From NCBI RefSeq assembly GCF_901827205.1, contig NZ_LR594675.1, positions 6,008,001-6,072,000 on the forward strand: DNA of 64,000 bases. The letters run 5' to 3'. This DNA is from Variovorax sp. PBS-H4 (lineage in GTDB: Bacteria; Pseudomonadota; Gammaproteobacteria; Burkholderiales; Burkholderiaceae_C). Position numbers and translations under genes: made by a program. A model generated the notes under the pieces. That model saw only the letters and a program-made list of their open reading frames with translations, was not told the DNA's origin and ran no database searches. The first letter of the stretch is position 1, and each line of letters begins with the position of its first letter. This document shows, one piece after another, positions 19,071-27,171 of this stretch.

Positions 19071-21316
19071 AAGACGGCTTCATGCCGCCGCCCGAGGACG
19101 CGGACTCCGGCCCCATGGCCGGCGAGGAGAAAGCCGACATCCTCGTGGTGGACGACCTGCCCGAGAAGCTGCTGGTGTTCCGCACGGTGCTCGAGGAGCT
19201 GGGCCAGAACCTGGTCCTGGTGCGCTCGGGCGCCGACGCCCTGCGCGAGATCCTGCAGCGCGACTTCGCGGTGATCCTGCTGGACGTCAACATGCCGGGC
19301 ATCGATGGCTTCGAGACCGCGACGCTGATCCGCCAGCACCGCCGCTGCGCGCACACCCCGATCATCTTCATCACCTCCTACGCCGACGAGATGCAGACCG
19401 CGCGCGGCTACTCTCTGGGCGCGGTGGACTACATCCTGTCGCCGGTGGTGCCGGAGATCCTGCGCAGCAAAGTCTCGGTTTTCGTCGCGCTCCACCAAAT
19501 GCGGCGACAAGTCCGGCGCCAGGCCGATGCGCGCGCGGCCGTGATGGCGGCGCAGGCGGCGCGTCGCGTCGCCGAAGAGAACGACCGGCGCTCGGCCTTC
19601 CTGGCCCATGCAAGCCGGGTGCTCAGCGGCTCGCTGCAAATCAGCGTCGCGATGCGCGAGCTGGCGGAGCTGCTGGTGCCTGAGCTGGCATCGCTGGCCG
19701 TCGTGCTCCTGGCCGACCCGGACCTCGGAACCGGGGAGATGGTGGCAGCGGCCCAGTCCCCCGGTGCGAAGTTGCAGTTGTCGACCGGACTCGGCTCGCG
19801 GCTCGACGAGCGCGTGCACACCGCGCTGAGCGGCGCAGTGGGCGAGCGCCGGGCCACCCGCCTCGACGAGGCGGCGCTGGCGACGCTCACGCCCGCTGCC
19901 CTCGGCTTGACGAAGGCAGGCGATGCCTTCCCGCCGTTGCGCTCGGCGCAGGCCGTGCCGCTGATCTTCGGCGAGCGCATGCTGGGCGTGGTCCTGGTCG
20001 CACGCAGCGACACGGGCGAGCGCGGCGCCCCTGAGGCCGCGCTGCTCGAGGAACTGGCCGCGCGGGCCGCCACCGCCTTCGAGAATGCACGCCTCTACCT
20101 CGTGCTCCAGCGCGAGATGCTGGAGCGGCAGGCCGCACAGGAGGAGCTCCAGCGCACCAACAAGCGCAAGGACGAGTTCCTCGCGATGATGTCGCACGAG
20201 CTGCGCAACCCGCTGGCGCCCATCCACACGGCGGTGCAGGTGATCCGTCGCGTCGCCGCGCCGCACCCGAAGGTGGCCTGGGCGCTGGACATCGCCGAGC
20301 GGCAGCTCAAGCAGTTGACACGGCTGATCGAGGAACTGCTGGACGTGGCGCGGATCAGCCAGGGCAAGATCGTGCTGAAGCACGAAACCCTGGAGCTGAG
20401 CACCGTCATCACCCAGAGCGTCGAGACGGTGCAGCCCTTCGTCGACGGCCGCCGCCAGGCCTTGGCAGTGGTGGTGCCCCAGCAGCCGGCATGGCTGCTG
20501 GGCGACATGGCCCGACTCACGCAGGTGATCGCCAACCTGCTGCACAACGCGGCCAAATACAGCCCCGAGGGCACCGGCATCGACATGGTTTGCTGGCTCG
20601 AGGAGGACGAGGTCGTCCTCTCGGTGCGCGACCAGGGCATCGGCATCGACCCCGAGCTGCTCCCCCGCATCTTCGAGCTCTTCGAGCAGGGGGAACGCGG
20701 CCTCGACCGGGCGCAGGGCGGCCTGGGCGTCGGGCTGACGCTGGCGCGGCGGCTGACCGAAATGCACGGCGGCCGGATCGAGGCCTTCAGCGAAGGCCGG
20801 GACCGCGGCTCCGAGTTCAGGCTGCGGCTGCCACGTGTCGGCGCAGTGCAGCCTGCCGACCCGGCCGCGCCCCTGCCCGCGGCGGCAGCGTCGCGCAGCG
20901 AGGGCCTGCACATCCTGGTCGTCGACGACAACCACGACGCAGCGACCGGGATTGCCGCGATGCTCGAACTGGAAGGCCATGTGGTCCGCACAGCCCACGA
21001 CGGCGAGGAGGCGCTGCGCGCCGCCGCGATGCACGGCCCCGTCGTGGTGGTGCTGGACATCGGTTTGCCGCTGCTCGACGGCTACGAGGTCGCACGACGG
21101 ATGCGCGCCATGCCCGAACTGGCCAGCGCCCTGCTGATCGCGGTGACAGGCTATGGCCAGAGCGAGGATCGCGCGGCCGCCATCGGCGCGGGCTTCGACC
21201 ACCACTTCGTCAAGCCGGCCGATCCCGAAGCCTTGCTGGAGTGCATCAAGGCGTGGTCAGGACAGCGCTATCAGGGTGAGGCCGGGAAGCGGCGGGCCTC
21301 CGCGGCAGCGTCGTAG
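19055..21316 (+). CDS. Hybrid histidine kinase with receiver at both ends
   Basis: A 753-residue soluble sensor kinase. Order: receiver (about 20-140, phospho-acceptor Asp77 in VILLDVNMPGIDG), a coiled linker, a GAF-like domain (about 190-350), HisKA with His381 in FLAMMSHELRNPLAP, HATPase (NLLHNAAKY, DQGIGID, GGLGVGLTLARR), and a C-terminal receiver with Asp668 in VVVLDIGLPLLDG. Start ATG 19055 lies inside the end of the giant kinase (16-bp overlap), with GAGG just upstream, so the two are surely co-translated and probably form one phosphorelay. It has no DNA-binding output domain. Confidence 0.92.
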   Translation: MAVQIEDGFMPPPEDADSGPMAGEEKADILVVDDLPEKLLVFRTVLEELGQNLVLVRSGADALREILQRDFAVILLDVNMPGIDGFETATLIRQHRRCAHTPIIFITSYADEMQTARGYSLGAVDYILSPVVPEILRSKVSVFVALHQMRRQVRRQADARAAVMAAQAARRVAEENDRRSAFLAHASRVLSGSLQISVAMRELAELLVPELASLAVVLLADPDLGTGEMVAAAQSPGAKLQLSTGLGSRLDERVHTALSGAVGERRATRLDEAALATLTPAALGLTKAGDAFPPLRSAQAVPLIFGERMLGVVLVARSDTGERGAPEAALLEELAARAATAFENARLYLVLQREMLERQAAQEELQRTNKRKDEFLAMMSHELRNPLAPIHTAVQVIRRVAAPHPKVAWALDIAERQLKQLTRLIEELLDVARISQGKIVLKHETLELSTVITQSVETVQPFVDGRRQALAVVVPQQPAWLLGDMARLTQVIANLLHNAAKYSPEGTGIDMVCWLEEDEVVLSVRDQGIGIDPELLPRIFELFEQGERGLDRAQGGLGVGLTLARRLTEMHGGRIEAFSEGRDRGSEFRLRLPRVGAVQPADPAAPLPAAAASRSEGLHILVVDDNHDAATGIAAMLELEGHVVRTAHDGEEALRAAAMHGPVVVVLDIGLPLLDGYEVARRMRAMPELASALLIAVTGYGQSEDRAAAIGAGFDHHFVKPADPEALLECIKAWSGQRYQGEAGKRRASAAAS

Positions 21317-21325
21317 CGCCCGGCG

Positions 21326-21688
21326 CTACCGGGCGGCGGGCTGCACGAGGATGCGGTCGAGTGCCTCGAAGTCGATGGGCTTTTGCAGGTGGTGGTCGAA
21401 CAAGCCCGGCGCGGCGGCATCGCCGGAGTCTTCCTTGCCGTAGCCGGAAACGGCCACCAGCAACAGTGGCTTGCCGCCCTGGTCGGCGCGCATGCGACGC
21501 GCCAACTCTGCGCCCGAGAAATCCGGCAGGACCAGGTCGACCAGGGCCGCATCGAAGTCGGTGGCGGCTGCCGCGTCCATCGCGTCTTTCGCGCAGTAGC
21601 TGCAATGCACCTCGTGATCCTGCAGGGTCAGCAGCTCGCGCAGCAGATCGGCAGCGGCCTTGTTGTCGTCGACGATCAGCACATTCAC
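21326..21688 (-). CDS. Stand-alone receiver (CheY-like response regulator)
   Basis: A 120-residue single receiver domain: VNVLIVDDNK at the start with the acidic pair at residues 7-8, phospho-acceptor Asp51 in ALVDLVLPDFSG, a Ser in VAVSGYG and Lys in LQKPID. No output domain. GTG 21688 is chosen because GAGGGG lies nine bases before it; another GTG at 21736 would add 16 unrelated residues and start at the stop codon of the preceding gene. It is convergent with the second hybrid kinase, nine bp apart, and is a natural candidate for its downstream partner. Confidence 0.85.
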   Translation of the reverse strand: MNVLIVDDNKAAADLLRELLTLQDHEVHCSYCAKDAMDAAAATDFDAALVDLVLPDFSGAELARRMRADQGGKPLLLVAVSGYGKEDSGDAAAPGLFDHHLQKPIDFEALDRILVQPAAR

Positions 21689-21735
21689 GGCAAGGGTCCC
21701 CTCAAATTTTAGGCGCCCCAGTATCGGCAGGCGCA

Positions 21736-22890
21736 CTACGAAATTGCGTAGGAAAAGGCGCCGTTCGACTGCGCCTGGATGCCTTCGGGTTTTCCGCGCG
21801 GCGAACGCAGGAGGCGTATTTCGGATTCAAGCCGCTCCCAATCGCTCATGGATATCGAGCGTAAACGGACCGCGGACTCGACGTTTTCTTTGATCCTCTC
21901 CTTGTCCCAGTATCCGGTCCGCAAGAACTCATTCACTGCAGCTCCGAGGGTTTTCAGGGCGTGATACTTAAGATCGGCGTTGATGCCGCACACCTCGTCC
22001 ACTTTGACGAATGCATCAAAGCTATGCAGCTCAACTTCGTACGCGTGGCCAAATAGCCGGAGTTCGTTCAAGGCCGGTGAGTGCTTTGATTTGGGGTCAT
22101 GAAGCTCGGCGTAGGTGTTTCTGAAGGCTTCGAGCCGCTTTGGAGTCTCCGCGTCAGGGTCGTTCTTCGAGCGGTCGACGAGTTCAGTTAGACGCTGCGC
22201 CTCGCTCGGCGGGTCCATCACGGGTCGATGGGCGTTCGGCTCCGCTTCAAGACGGGGCGCAGTTGCAATGTGATTAGCCGTGCTGACCGGGCGCTCAGCG
22301 GGAGGCAAACCGCGATGGCCTTGGGTACCGGGCTGTTCAAGGTCTTTGCGGATATGTTGAAGCATTTCCGCGTGGGTCAGCTGCGAGTCGTCGTGTTGGT
22401 CGATAAAACGTAGAGCCCAGTCCAGGTCCTGGCCATTTTGCTGGGGATGCTCGGCCAGGACGGCTTTGACTCTATCGAGAATCAACGAGAGTTGCGTAAA
22501 CAAAATCTCCATGCGAGCTCTGACTCTGAGTTGTTCGAACTTGCTCGCTGTCGGCGGGAGCCTTGTGTATTCAGCCTGGGCACTCTCCAGAGCCTTCTCG
22601 AGGATCTTCTCTTTCGAGCGGAGACTGGGAATATCGGTGATGCGCTCCACTCGCTCCTTGTAGTTTGCAAGCGGGGTGAACCGGACGCCGTTTCGCGCGT
22701 CCAAGATCGATTCCAAGGGATCCCGTGGCCGATAGGCACCACTCATTTCCTTCTTCCTGATGTTCATCAGGATTCCCGCATCGGACTCAGGTTCCGGCTC
22801 GCGCGGAGGAAGCCCTTCTGCCGCTACTTGAGCAGCTAGTCGATTGACCTCCTGCTGGATTCGGACACGCTGTACTTGGATGGGATTCAT
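21736..22890 (-). CDS. Unrecognised charged helical protein coupled to CesT-like gene
   Basis: A 384-residue soluble protein that I do not recognise. It has no signal peptide or membrane span. It is rich in Glu, Lys, Arg and Leu and is probably largely alpha-helical, with a Pro-rich, low-order stretch around residues 185-235 separating two helical parts. Its ATG overlaps the stop of the upstream CesT-like gene in an ATGA, which implies translational coupling and joint function. The base composition of this gene and its partner is less GC-rich than the neighbours, which suggests acquisition. By position it could be the client or effector of the CesT-like protein, but no catalytic motif was found. 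Confidence 0.7.
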   Translation of the reverse strand: MNPIQVQRVRIQQEVNRLAAQVAAEGLPPREPEPESDAGILMNIRKKEMSGAYRPRDPLESILDARNGVRFTPLANYKERVERITDIPSLRSKEKILEKALESAQAEYTRLPPTASKFEQLRVRARMEILFTQLSLILDRVKAVLAEHPQQNGQDLDWALRFIDQHDDSQLTHAEMLQHIRKDLEQPGTQGHRGLPPAERPVSTANHIATAPRLEAEPNAHRPVMDPPSEAQRLTELVDRSKNDPDAETPKRLEAFRNTYAELHDPKSKHSPALNELRLFGHAYEVELHSFDAFVKVDEVCGINADLKYHALKTLGAAVNEFLRTGYWDKERIKENVESAVRLRSISMSDWERLESEIRLLRSPRGKPEGIQAQSNGAFSYAIS

Positions 22891-23876
22891 ACATTATTCC
22901 ATTCTGATGGGTGTGATAAATGATTGGAGGGCATTGCTGCTGAACCAGGATGGGGCGCCAAAGTCCAAGCGGGATGGCTGGAATCCGTGTGGGAGGACTG
23001 TCTCCACATCATTGCGGACAGGGCCAGTTGTTGCATGGTTCCAGAAAGCGTCCTGTCGTCCTCGAGGTCGAGCGCTCCCAAGTGGCTTGCAAATACCAGG
23101 TTCGCCTCCTGGTCAAAATGCAATGTGATCTGCCCCTCGGCAGAGTGAAATCTGTTCAGTTCGAGCAGACGAAGCAAGACCGCTTCGGCATCCCGATGTG
23201 ATACGGGCCCGTACGAGCAGCGAATTTCGAAAGTCTCCGGTCCATCTTCCTTGCCGTGCAGCAGTGCGATGGGTATGTCATGGACGTCAAACGCGAAACT
23301 CAAGGTCTGATCGTTCGTCGTCCGCAACGGGATCGCCCAATCGCACCTCTTGCGTGTCTTCTCCACCAAGGAAATGAATTTCGCGCGACAAGCGCGGAAC
23401 GATTCGTCATTGAACTGCGGACGGCAAGGGCGGTATTGCGGCCCTTGCACAAAACCAGCTTCGCGCCACCCGCTGGGGAATTGCGAAGCGCTCATGAGGA
23501 TTTCAACAAGTGCGCTGGGCTCCATTCCGTGAAGTGGCAGGTGGAATCCGCAGGTCGCCACTTTGTCGTCGGGGTTGAAGCCGATCGCTGCCACGCGCGT
23601 TCCATGAACGAGATGTCTGACGGGAGTCAGCAATTTCCGCATGGCCGCTTCGACATCCTCCTGAGGCAGGGGCCCGAGGGAGACTTCAACGAAGATTTCT
23701 TCTGCGCGGCCATCGGGATCATGTCCAAGGACAAAGTCGGTTCCGTGGAGTCTCAAATCCAAAACCGCAGGCTCATGGGTGTCTTGAAGCAGGATGGGTG
23801 CGTCTTCGCCCGATTCCCGAAACAGGCCCTCCACGAGCGTGGTGAACTCAAATCGCGACTGGTCATCTCTTGTCAT
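22887..23876 (-). CDS. Tandem CesT-like (type III secretion chaperone fold) protein
   Basis: A 329-residue protein in which I see two copies of the CesT/Tir-chaperone pattern. The first runs about 10-130, with IFVEVSLGPLPQEDVEAAMR and a GFNPDDKVATCGFHLPLHGM strand pair. The second runs about 160-300, with FEIRCSYGPVSHRDAEAVLL, RLLELNRFHSAEGQITLHFD and a final helix ending SAMMWRQ. Ordinary type III chaperones have a single domain of about 130-170 residues acting as dimers, so a fused pair could be an internal pseudo-dimer. No type III structural genes lie in the window. ATG 23876 is chosen because the first domain starts right after it; it overlaps the end of a possible small ORF in an ATGA. 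The family call is from pattern only. Confidence 0.6.
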   Translation of the reverse strand: MTRDDQSRFEFTTLVEGLFRESGEDAPILLQDTHEPAVLDLRLHGTDFVLGHDPDGRAEEIFVEVSLGPLPQEDVEAAMRKLLTPVRHLVHGTRVAAIGFNPDDKVATCGFHLPLHGMEPSALVEILMSASQFPSGWREAGFVQGPQYRPCRPQFNDESFRACRAKFISLVEKTRKRCDWAIPLRTTNDQTLSFAFDVHDIPIALLHGKEDGPETFEIRCSYGPVSHRDAEAVLLRLLELNRFHSAEGQITLHFDQEANLVFASHLGALDLEDDRTLSGTMQQLALSAMMWRQSSHTDSSHPAWTLAPHPGSAAMPSNHLSHPSEWNNV

Positions 23877-24205
23877 GGAACCGTCTTTCGTACAGGGTGC
23901 AGTCTCTCTGTAACGTTTCGGTCCGGCCGGTTCCGTGCACGATAACTTGGGCCGTGTCCCCGCTTTGGCCGGCCTTGGCCGCGACATTGCCGATGGGGCT
24001 GGTCATTGACCATCTCACCTCGAGGAATTGATTCCTCAATGTTTATTTCGAGAATCGAGTAAGCAATCTCTCGGCCAGCGAAGAGTGGTTCATCATCCAC
24101 GCCAGGAATCGTTTGCTGCCACGATCTTCCTGAATCGTGTAACGACGAACTTAGCCTTTGATCGCAGACCAGGCATCCCATGGAGCCATATCCACGGGCC
24201 AGCAC
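23873..24205 (-). CDS. Possible small ORF upstream of the CesT-like gene
   Basis: An open frame of up to 110 residues ends in a TGA that overlaps the start codon of the CesT-like gene (ATGA). The latter part is rich in Arg, Gln and Pro, and no family was recognised. An internal ATG at 24013 has GAGGTG almost touching it, which is closer than ideal. It could be a leader ORF that couples translation to the next gene, or chance. It is listed because the overlap matches the coupling seen between the next two genes. Confidence 0.25.
   Translation of the reverse strand: MLARGYGSMGCLVCDQRLSSSLHDSGRSWQQTIPGVDDEPLFAGREIAYSILEINIEESIPRGEMVNDQPHRQCRGQGRPKRGHGPSYRARNRPDRNVTERLHPVRKTVP
24022..24037. promoter_or_regulatory. 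Palindrome upstream of the CesT-like gene
   Basis: GAGGAAT-TG-ATTCCTC, a perfect 7-2-7 inverted repeat, lies about 145 bp before the CesT-like start in a comparatively AT-rich stretch. It is a plausible operator. Type III-type PIP boxes (TTCG-N16-TTCG) were looked for in this region on both strands and not found. Confidence 0.35.
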
Positions 24206-24289
24206 GCGGGAAGATTTTTACCGCCGGAACCACGGCGGCGAGACCCTCGGCCAGCGGACGAGAGCAAACGCTGCGCGCGGCAGAAGGCG
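24038..24289. other. Intergenic region between the islet and the homogentisate operon
   Basis: Apart from the start of the doubtful small ORF on the minus strand, I see no gene here. The part up to about 24180 shares the lower GC of the islet and should hold the islet promoter on the minus strand, though no clear -35/-10 pair was found. From about 24190 composition returns to the GC-rich background. No insertion-sequence end, tRNA or direct repeat was found to mark the islet boundary. Confidence 0.4.
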
Positions 24290-24310
24290 AAAAACCGTCT
24301 CGAGAGACGG
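24290..24310 (-). terminator. Rho-independent terminator of the homogentisate operon
   Basis: Read on the minus strand: CCGTCTC-TC-GAGACGG followed directly by TTTTT, a seven-bp perfect stem with a U-run. It lies 26 bp after the fahA stop, the right place and direction to end transcription of the operon that starts near 29.9 kb. Confidence 0.8.
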
Positions 24311-24335
24311 AGAAGAACCAGGAATGCCCTTGCCT

Positions 24336-25616
24336 CTAGCCGCCACCCGCCGGCTCGACCGTCCCGCTGACCTCGCCCAGCCCGATGCGCACCGCGCCTT
24401 CGCGCTCGCACCAGCCGCGCAGCGTCAGCGTGTCGCCGTCTTCGAGGAAGCTGCGGCGCTCGCCGTTGGGCAGCTCGATGGGCCGTTTGCCGCCGAGGGT
24501 GAGCTCCAGCAGGGAGCCGGCCTCTTCAGGCTTCGGCCCCGAGAGCGTGCCGGAGCCCAGCAGGTCGCCCGGCTGCAGGTTGCAGCCATTCACGGTGTGG
24601 TGCGTGACCAGCTGCGCCGGCGTCCAGTAGGCGGCCTCGCGGGCGTTGCCGCGCGTGAGCCGCACAGGTGCCTCGCCGGCCTCGCGCATGCGGGCCGTCT
24701 GCAGCCAGGTTTCCAGCACGATGTCGAGCGCGCCCGCGGCAGTGTTGGCCGGCGCGTCCAGGTACGGCAGTGGCTGCGGATCGCCGGCCGGACGCTCGAA
24801 GGGCGCGCGGAAGGGGGCGAGCGCCTCCGAAGTCACGATCCAGGGCGACAGCGTCGTGGCGAAGTTCTTGGACAGGAAAGGGCCCAGCGGCTGGTACTCC
24901 CAGGCCTGGATGTCGCGTGCCGACCAGTCGTTGAGCAAGGTGACGCCGAACAGGTGCGCCTCGGCGTCGGCGATGTCGATGGCCTCGCCCAGCGCATTGC
25001 CCTGCGCGACGAAGAAGCCGAGCTCGAGCTCGTAGTCGAGCCGCTTCGACGGCCCCAAGGCCGGCGCGACGGCGTCGGGCGCCTTGGTCTGGCCCTTCGG
25101 ACGCTTGAAGTGCTGGCCGCTCACCCCGATCGATGAGGCGCGGCCGTGGTAGCCGATCGGCACCCACTGGTAGTTGGGGAGCAGCGGCGCATCCGGGCGA
25201 AACAGGCTGCCCACGGTCCGGGCGTGGTGGATGCCGGTGTAGAAGTCGGTGTAGTCGCCGATGCGGCAGGGCACCGTCATTTCGACGCCCGACTGCGGCA
25301 GCAAGGCCTTGGCCCACTCGGCGGCCTCTGCGCTGCCTTCGGAAAGGCCAGCGGAAATCGCGGCGCGCAAGGCCTGGCGCTCGGCCGGGTTCCTGGCCAT
25401 CAGCAGGTTCATGTCGTCGGTGTGGATGAGGCCTGTGGCCTTCAAATCGAGCACTTGGTCGCCGATGGCGATGCCGATGCGGAAGGCTTCGCCGCTGCCG
25501 GCAGGCCGGAACCGGCCATAGGGCAGGTTCTGGATCGGGAAGTCGCAACCGGCCTGGTTGGCGGAGGCGACCCAGCTGCGCAGCTGAGGGTTGTGGGTGG
25601 CGTTCAGTGGGGTCAT
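24336..25616 (-). CDS. fahA: Fumarylacetoacetase
   Basis: A 426-residue fumarylacetoacetate hydrolase, the last enzyme of tyrosine/homogentisate breakdown, giving fumarate and acetoacetate. The N-terminal SH3-like domain begins SWVASANQAGCDFPIQNLPYG. The C-terminal catalytic domain has DFYTGIHHA (metal Asp and catalytic His), YELELGFFVAQGN (Glu ligands), LLNDWSARDIQAWEY and GDLLGSGTLSGP. Length fits the family (~420). Its ATG overlaps the hmgA stop by four bases (ATGA). A terminator follows. Confidence 0.96.
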   Translation of the reverse strand: MTPLNATHNPQLRSWVASANQAGCDFPIQNLPYGRFRPAGSGEAFRIGIAIGDQVLDLKATGLIHTDDMNLLMARNPAERQALRAAISAGLSEGSAEAAEWAKALLPQSGVEMTVPCRIGDYTDFYTGIHHARTVGSLFRPDAPLLPNYQWVPIGYHGRASSIGVSGQHFKRPKGQTKAPDAVAPALGPSKRLDYELELGFFVAQGNALGEAIDIADAEAHLFGVTLLNDWSARDIQAWEYQPLGPFLSKNFATTLSPWIVTSEALAPFRAPFERPAGDPQPLPYLDAPANTAAGALDIVLETWLQTARMREAGEAPVRLTRGNAREAAYWTPAQLVTHHTVNGCNLQPGDLLGSGTLSGPKPEEAGSLLELTLGGKRPIELPNGERRSFLEDGDTLTLRGWCEREGAVRIGLGEVSGTVEPAGGG

Positions 25617-26932
25617 GGCTTGAATCGGTCCTGCAGGCCGGCCCAGCAGTCGGCGTACTCGTGGTCGAGCGCCGGGCTCTGGAGGGCCCATGCGGTGGGG
25701 ATGAAACGGTAGCGGCTCTCGAACATGAAGGCCAGCGTGTTGTCCAGCTTCTGCGGCTTGAGCTCGGCACCGCTGGCTTTCTCGAAAGCCTCCTCGTCCG
25801 GTCCGTGCGGCACCATCGCGTTGTGCAGGCTCGCGCCTCCTGGCTTGAAGCCGCCCGGCTTGGCGTCGTACTCGCCGTAGACCAGCCCCATGAATTCGCT
25901 CATCAGGTTGCGGTGGTACCACGGCGGACGGAAGGTGTCCTCGGCCACCAGCCAGCGCGGCGGAAAGATCACGAAGTCGCAATTGGCGGTGCCGGGCGTG
26001 TCCGAGGGCGAGGTCAGCACGGTGAAGATCGACGGGTCCGGATGGTCGAAGCTGATCGAGCCGATCGTCATGAAGTGGGCCGTGTCGTACTTCACCGGCG
26101 CGAGGTTGCCGTGCCAGGCGACCACGTTGAAGGGCGAGTGCTTCATCGGCGCGCGCCAGAGGCGGCCGCCGGATTTCTTGACGAGTTCGTAGCCACCGGT
26201 CTCACTCTCGAAGGCGGCGACAGGGGCCTGGAAGTCGCGTGCGTTGGCCAGGCCGTTGGAGCCGATGGGCCCCAGCTCGGGCAGGCGGAACTGCGCGCCG
26301 TAGTTCTCGCAGACGTAGCCGCGCGAGGGGCCGGCGCCGGCTTCCGAATCCGGCAGCGCGACCTTGAAGACCACGCCTCGCGGCAGCAAGGCGATCTCGC
26401 CGGGCTTGACGTCGAGCACGCCCATTTCGGTGGTGATGAGCAGCCGGCCCTGCTGCGGCACGACCAGCAGCTCGCCGTCGGCATTGACGAAGGCGCGGCG
26501 CTGCATCGACTTGTTCGCAAGATAGACGTGGGCGGCCACGCCTTGCTGCGCCTCGACGTCGCCATTGGCGGCCAGGGTGTGCATGCCGTCGACAAAGTCG
26601 GTTTCGGCTTCAATGAAGGGAATCGGATGCCAGCGCATGGGCTCGGGCGCCAGCGCGACGCCACGGTCGGGGCCGGTCTGCCAGGTGGGCTGCGCATAAG
26701 CCTCGTAGCGGCCCGACACCACCGAGGGCTGGCGCCGGTACATCCAGCTGCGCCGATTCTCGTGGCGCGGGGCGGTGAAGGCGGTGCCGGAGATCAGCTC
26801 GGGGTAAAGGTCGAAGGGCGCACGCTGCGGGCTGTTGCGGCCCCGCGGAAGGGCGCCGGCGACGGCCTCGCTCGCATGCTCGTTGCCAAAGCCGCTCTGG
26901 TAGCGGCGCTCGGCGGCGGAATCGTTGCTCAT
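25613..26932 (-). CDS. hmgA: Homogentisate 1,2-dioxygenase
   Basis: A 439-residue Fe(II) dioxygenase that opens homogentisate to maleylacetoacetate. It begins with the family signature YQSGFGNEHASEA and has RRSWMYRRQPS, WHGNLAPVKYD, the His/Glu ligand region YHRNLMSEFMGLVYG, and SLHNAMVPHGPDEEAF near the C-terminus. Length is as expected (~430-445). GAGGA lies upstream of ATG 26932. It is preceded by a DUF2783 gene 14 bp away and followed by the overlapping fahA. The isomerase expected between the two steps (MaiA) is not present. Confidence 0.97.
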   Translation of the reverse strand: MSNDSAAERRYQSGFGNEHASEAVAGALPRGRNSPQRAPFDLYPELISGTAFTAPRHENRRSWMYRRQPSVVSGRYEAYAQPTWQTGPDRGVALAPEPMRWHPIPFIEAETDFVDGMHTLAANGDVEAQQGVAAHVYLANKSMQRRAFVNADGELLVVPQQGRLLITTEMGVLDVKPGEIALLPRGVVFKVALPDSEAGAGPSRGYVCENYGAQFRLPELGPIGSNGLANARDFQAPVAAFESETGGYELVKKSGGRLWRAPMKHSPFNVVAWHGNLAPVKYDTAHFMTIGSISFDHPDPSIFTVLTSPSDTPGTANCDFVIFPPRWLVAEDTFRPPWYHRNLMSEFMGLVYGEYDAKPGGFKPGGASLHNAMVPHGPDEEAFEKASGAELKPQKLDNTLAFMFESRYRFIPTAWALQSPALDHEYADCWAGLQDRFKP

Positions 26933-26946
26933 GGATGGGGTCCTCT

Positions 26947-27171
26947 TCAAGTGCCGGGTGTGTCGCCCGGAGCAGTTTGTCTGGCAGCCGCGAGCGCTCG
27001 CTTCAGCACGGCCGTCGAACCGATGTGGTTGGCCAGCACCAGGACCAGGCGCGCATTGAACGCGTGGCTTTCCTCGGTGCCGAGGCCTTCGTGCGCCGCC
27101 AGCAGGGCTTCGTAGAAGTCGTCGGCGGCGTCCAGGTTGGGCGCGGTGATCAGCTCGTCGTGCTGCTTCAT
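26947..27171 (-). CDS. DUF2783 small protein, copy 1
   Basis: A 74-residue protein of the DUF2783 type: DAADDFYEALLAAHEGLGTE followed by FNARLVLVLANHIGSTAVLK. It has no signal peptide or membrane segment and should be a small helical cytoplasmic protein. Its ATG overlaps the stop of the FAD monooxygenase gene (ATGA). The window holds a second DUF2783 gene (56865-57074), placed in exactly the same way after a second FAD monooxygenase. Function is unknown; the pairing points to an accessory role for the hydroxylase. Confidence 0.88.
   Translation of the reverse strand: MKQHDELITAPNLDAADDFYEALLAAHEGLGTEESHAFNARLVLVLANHIGSTAVLKRALAAARQTAPGDTPGT

Noticed and set aside
23877..24180. Type III secretion PIP box (TTCG-N16-TTCG) before the CesT-like gene
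   Set aside because: TTCG/CGAA words occur, but none is paired at the right spacing on either strand.
21736..24205. Islet as a prophage or integrative element
   Set aside because: No integrase, transposase, attachment-site repeat or tRNA boundary was found around it.
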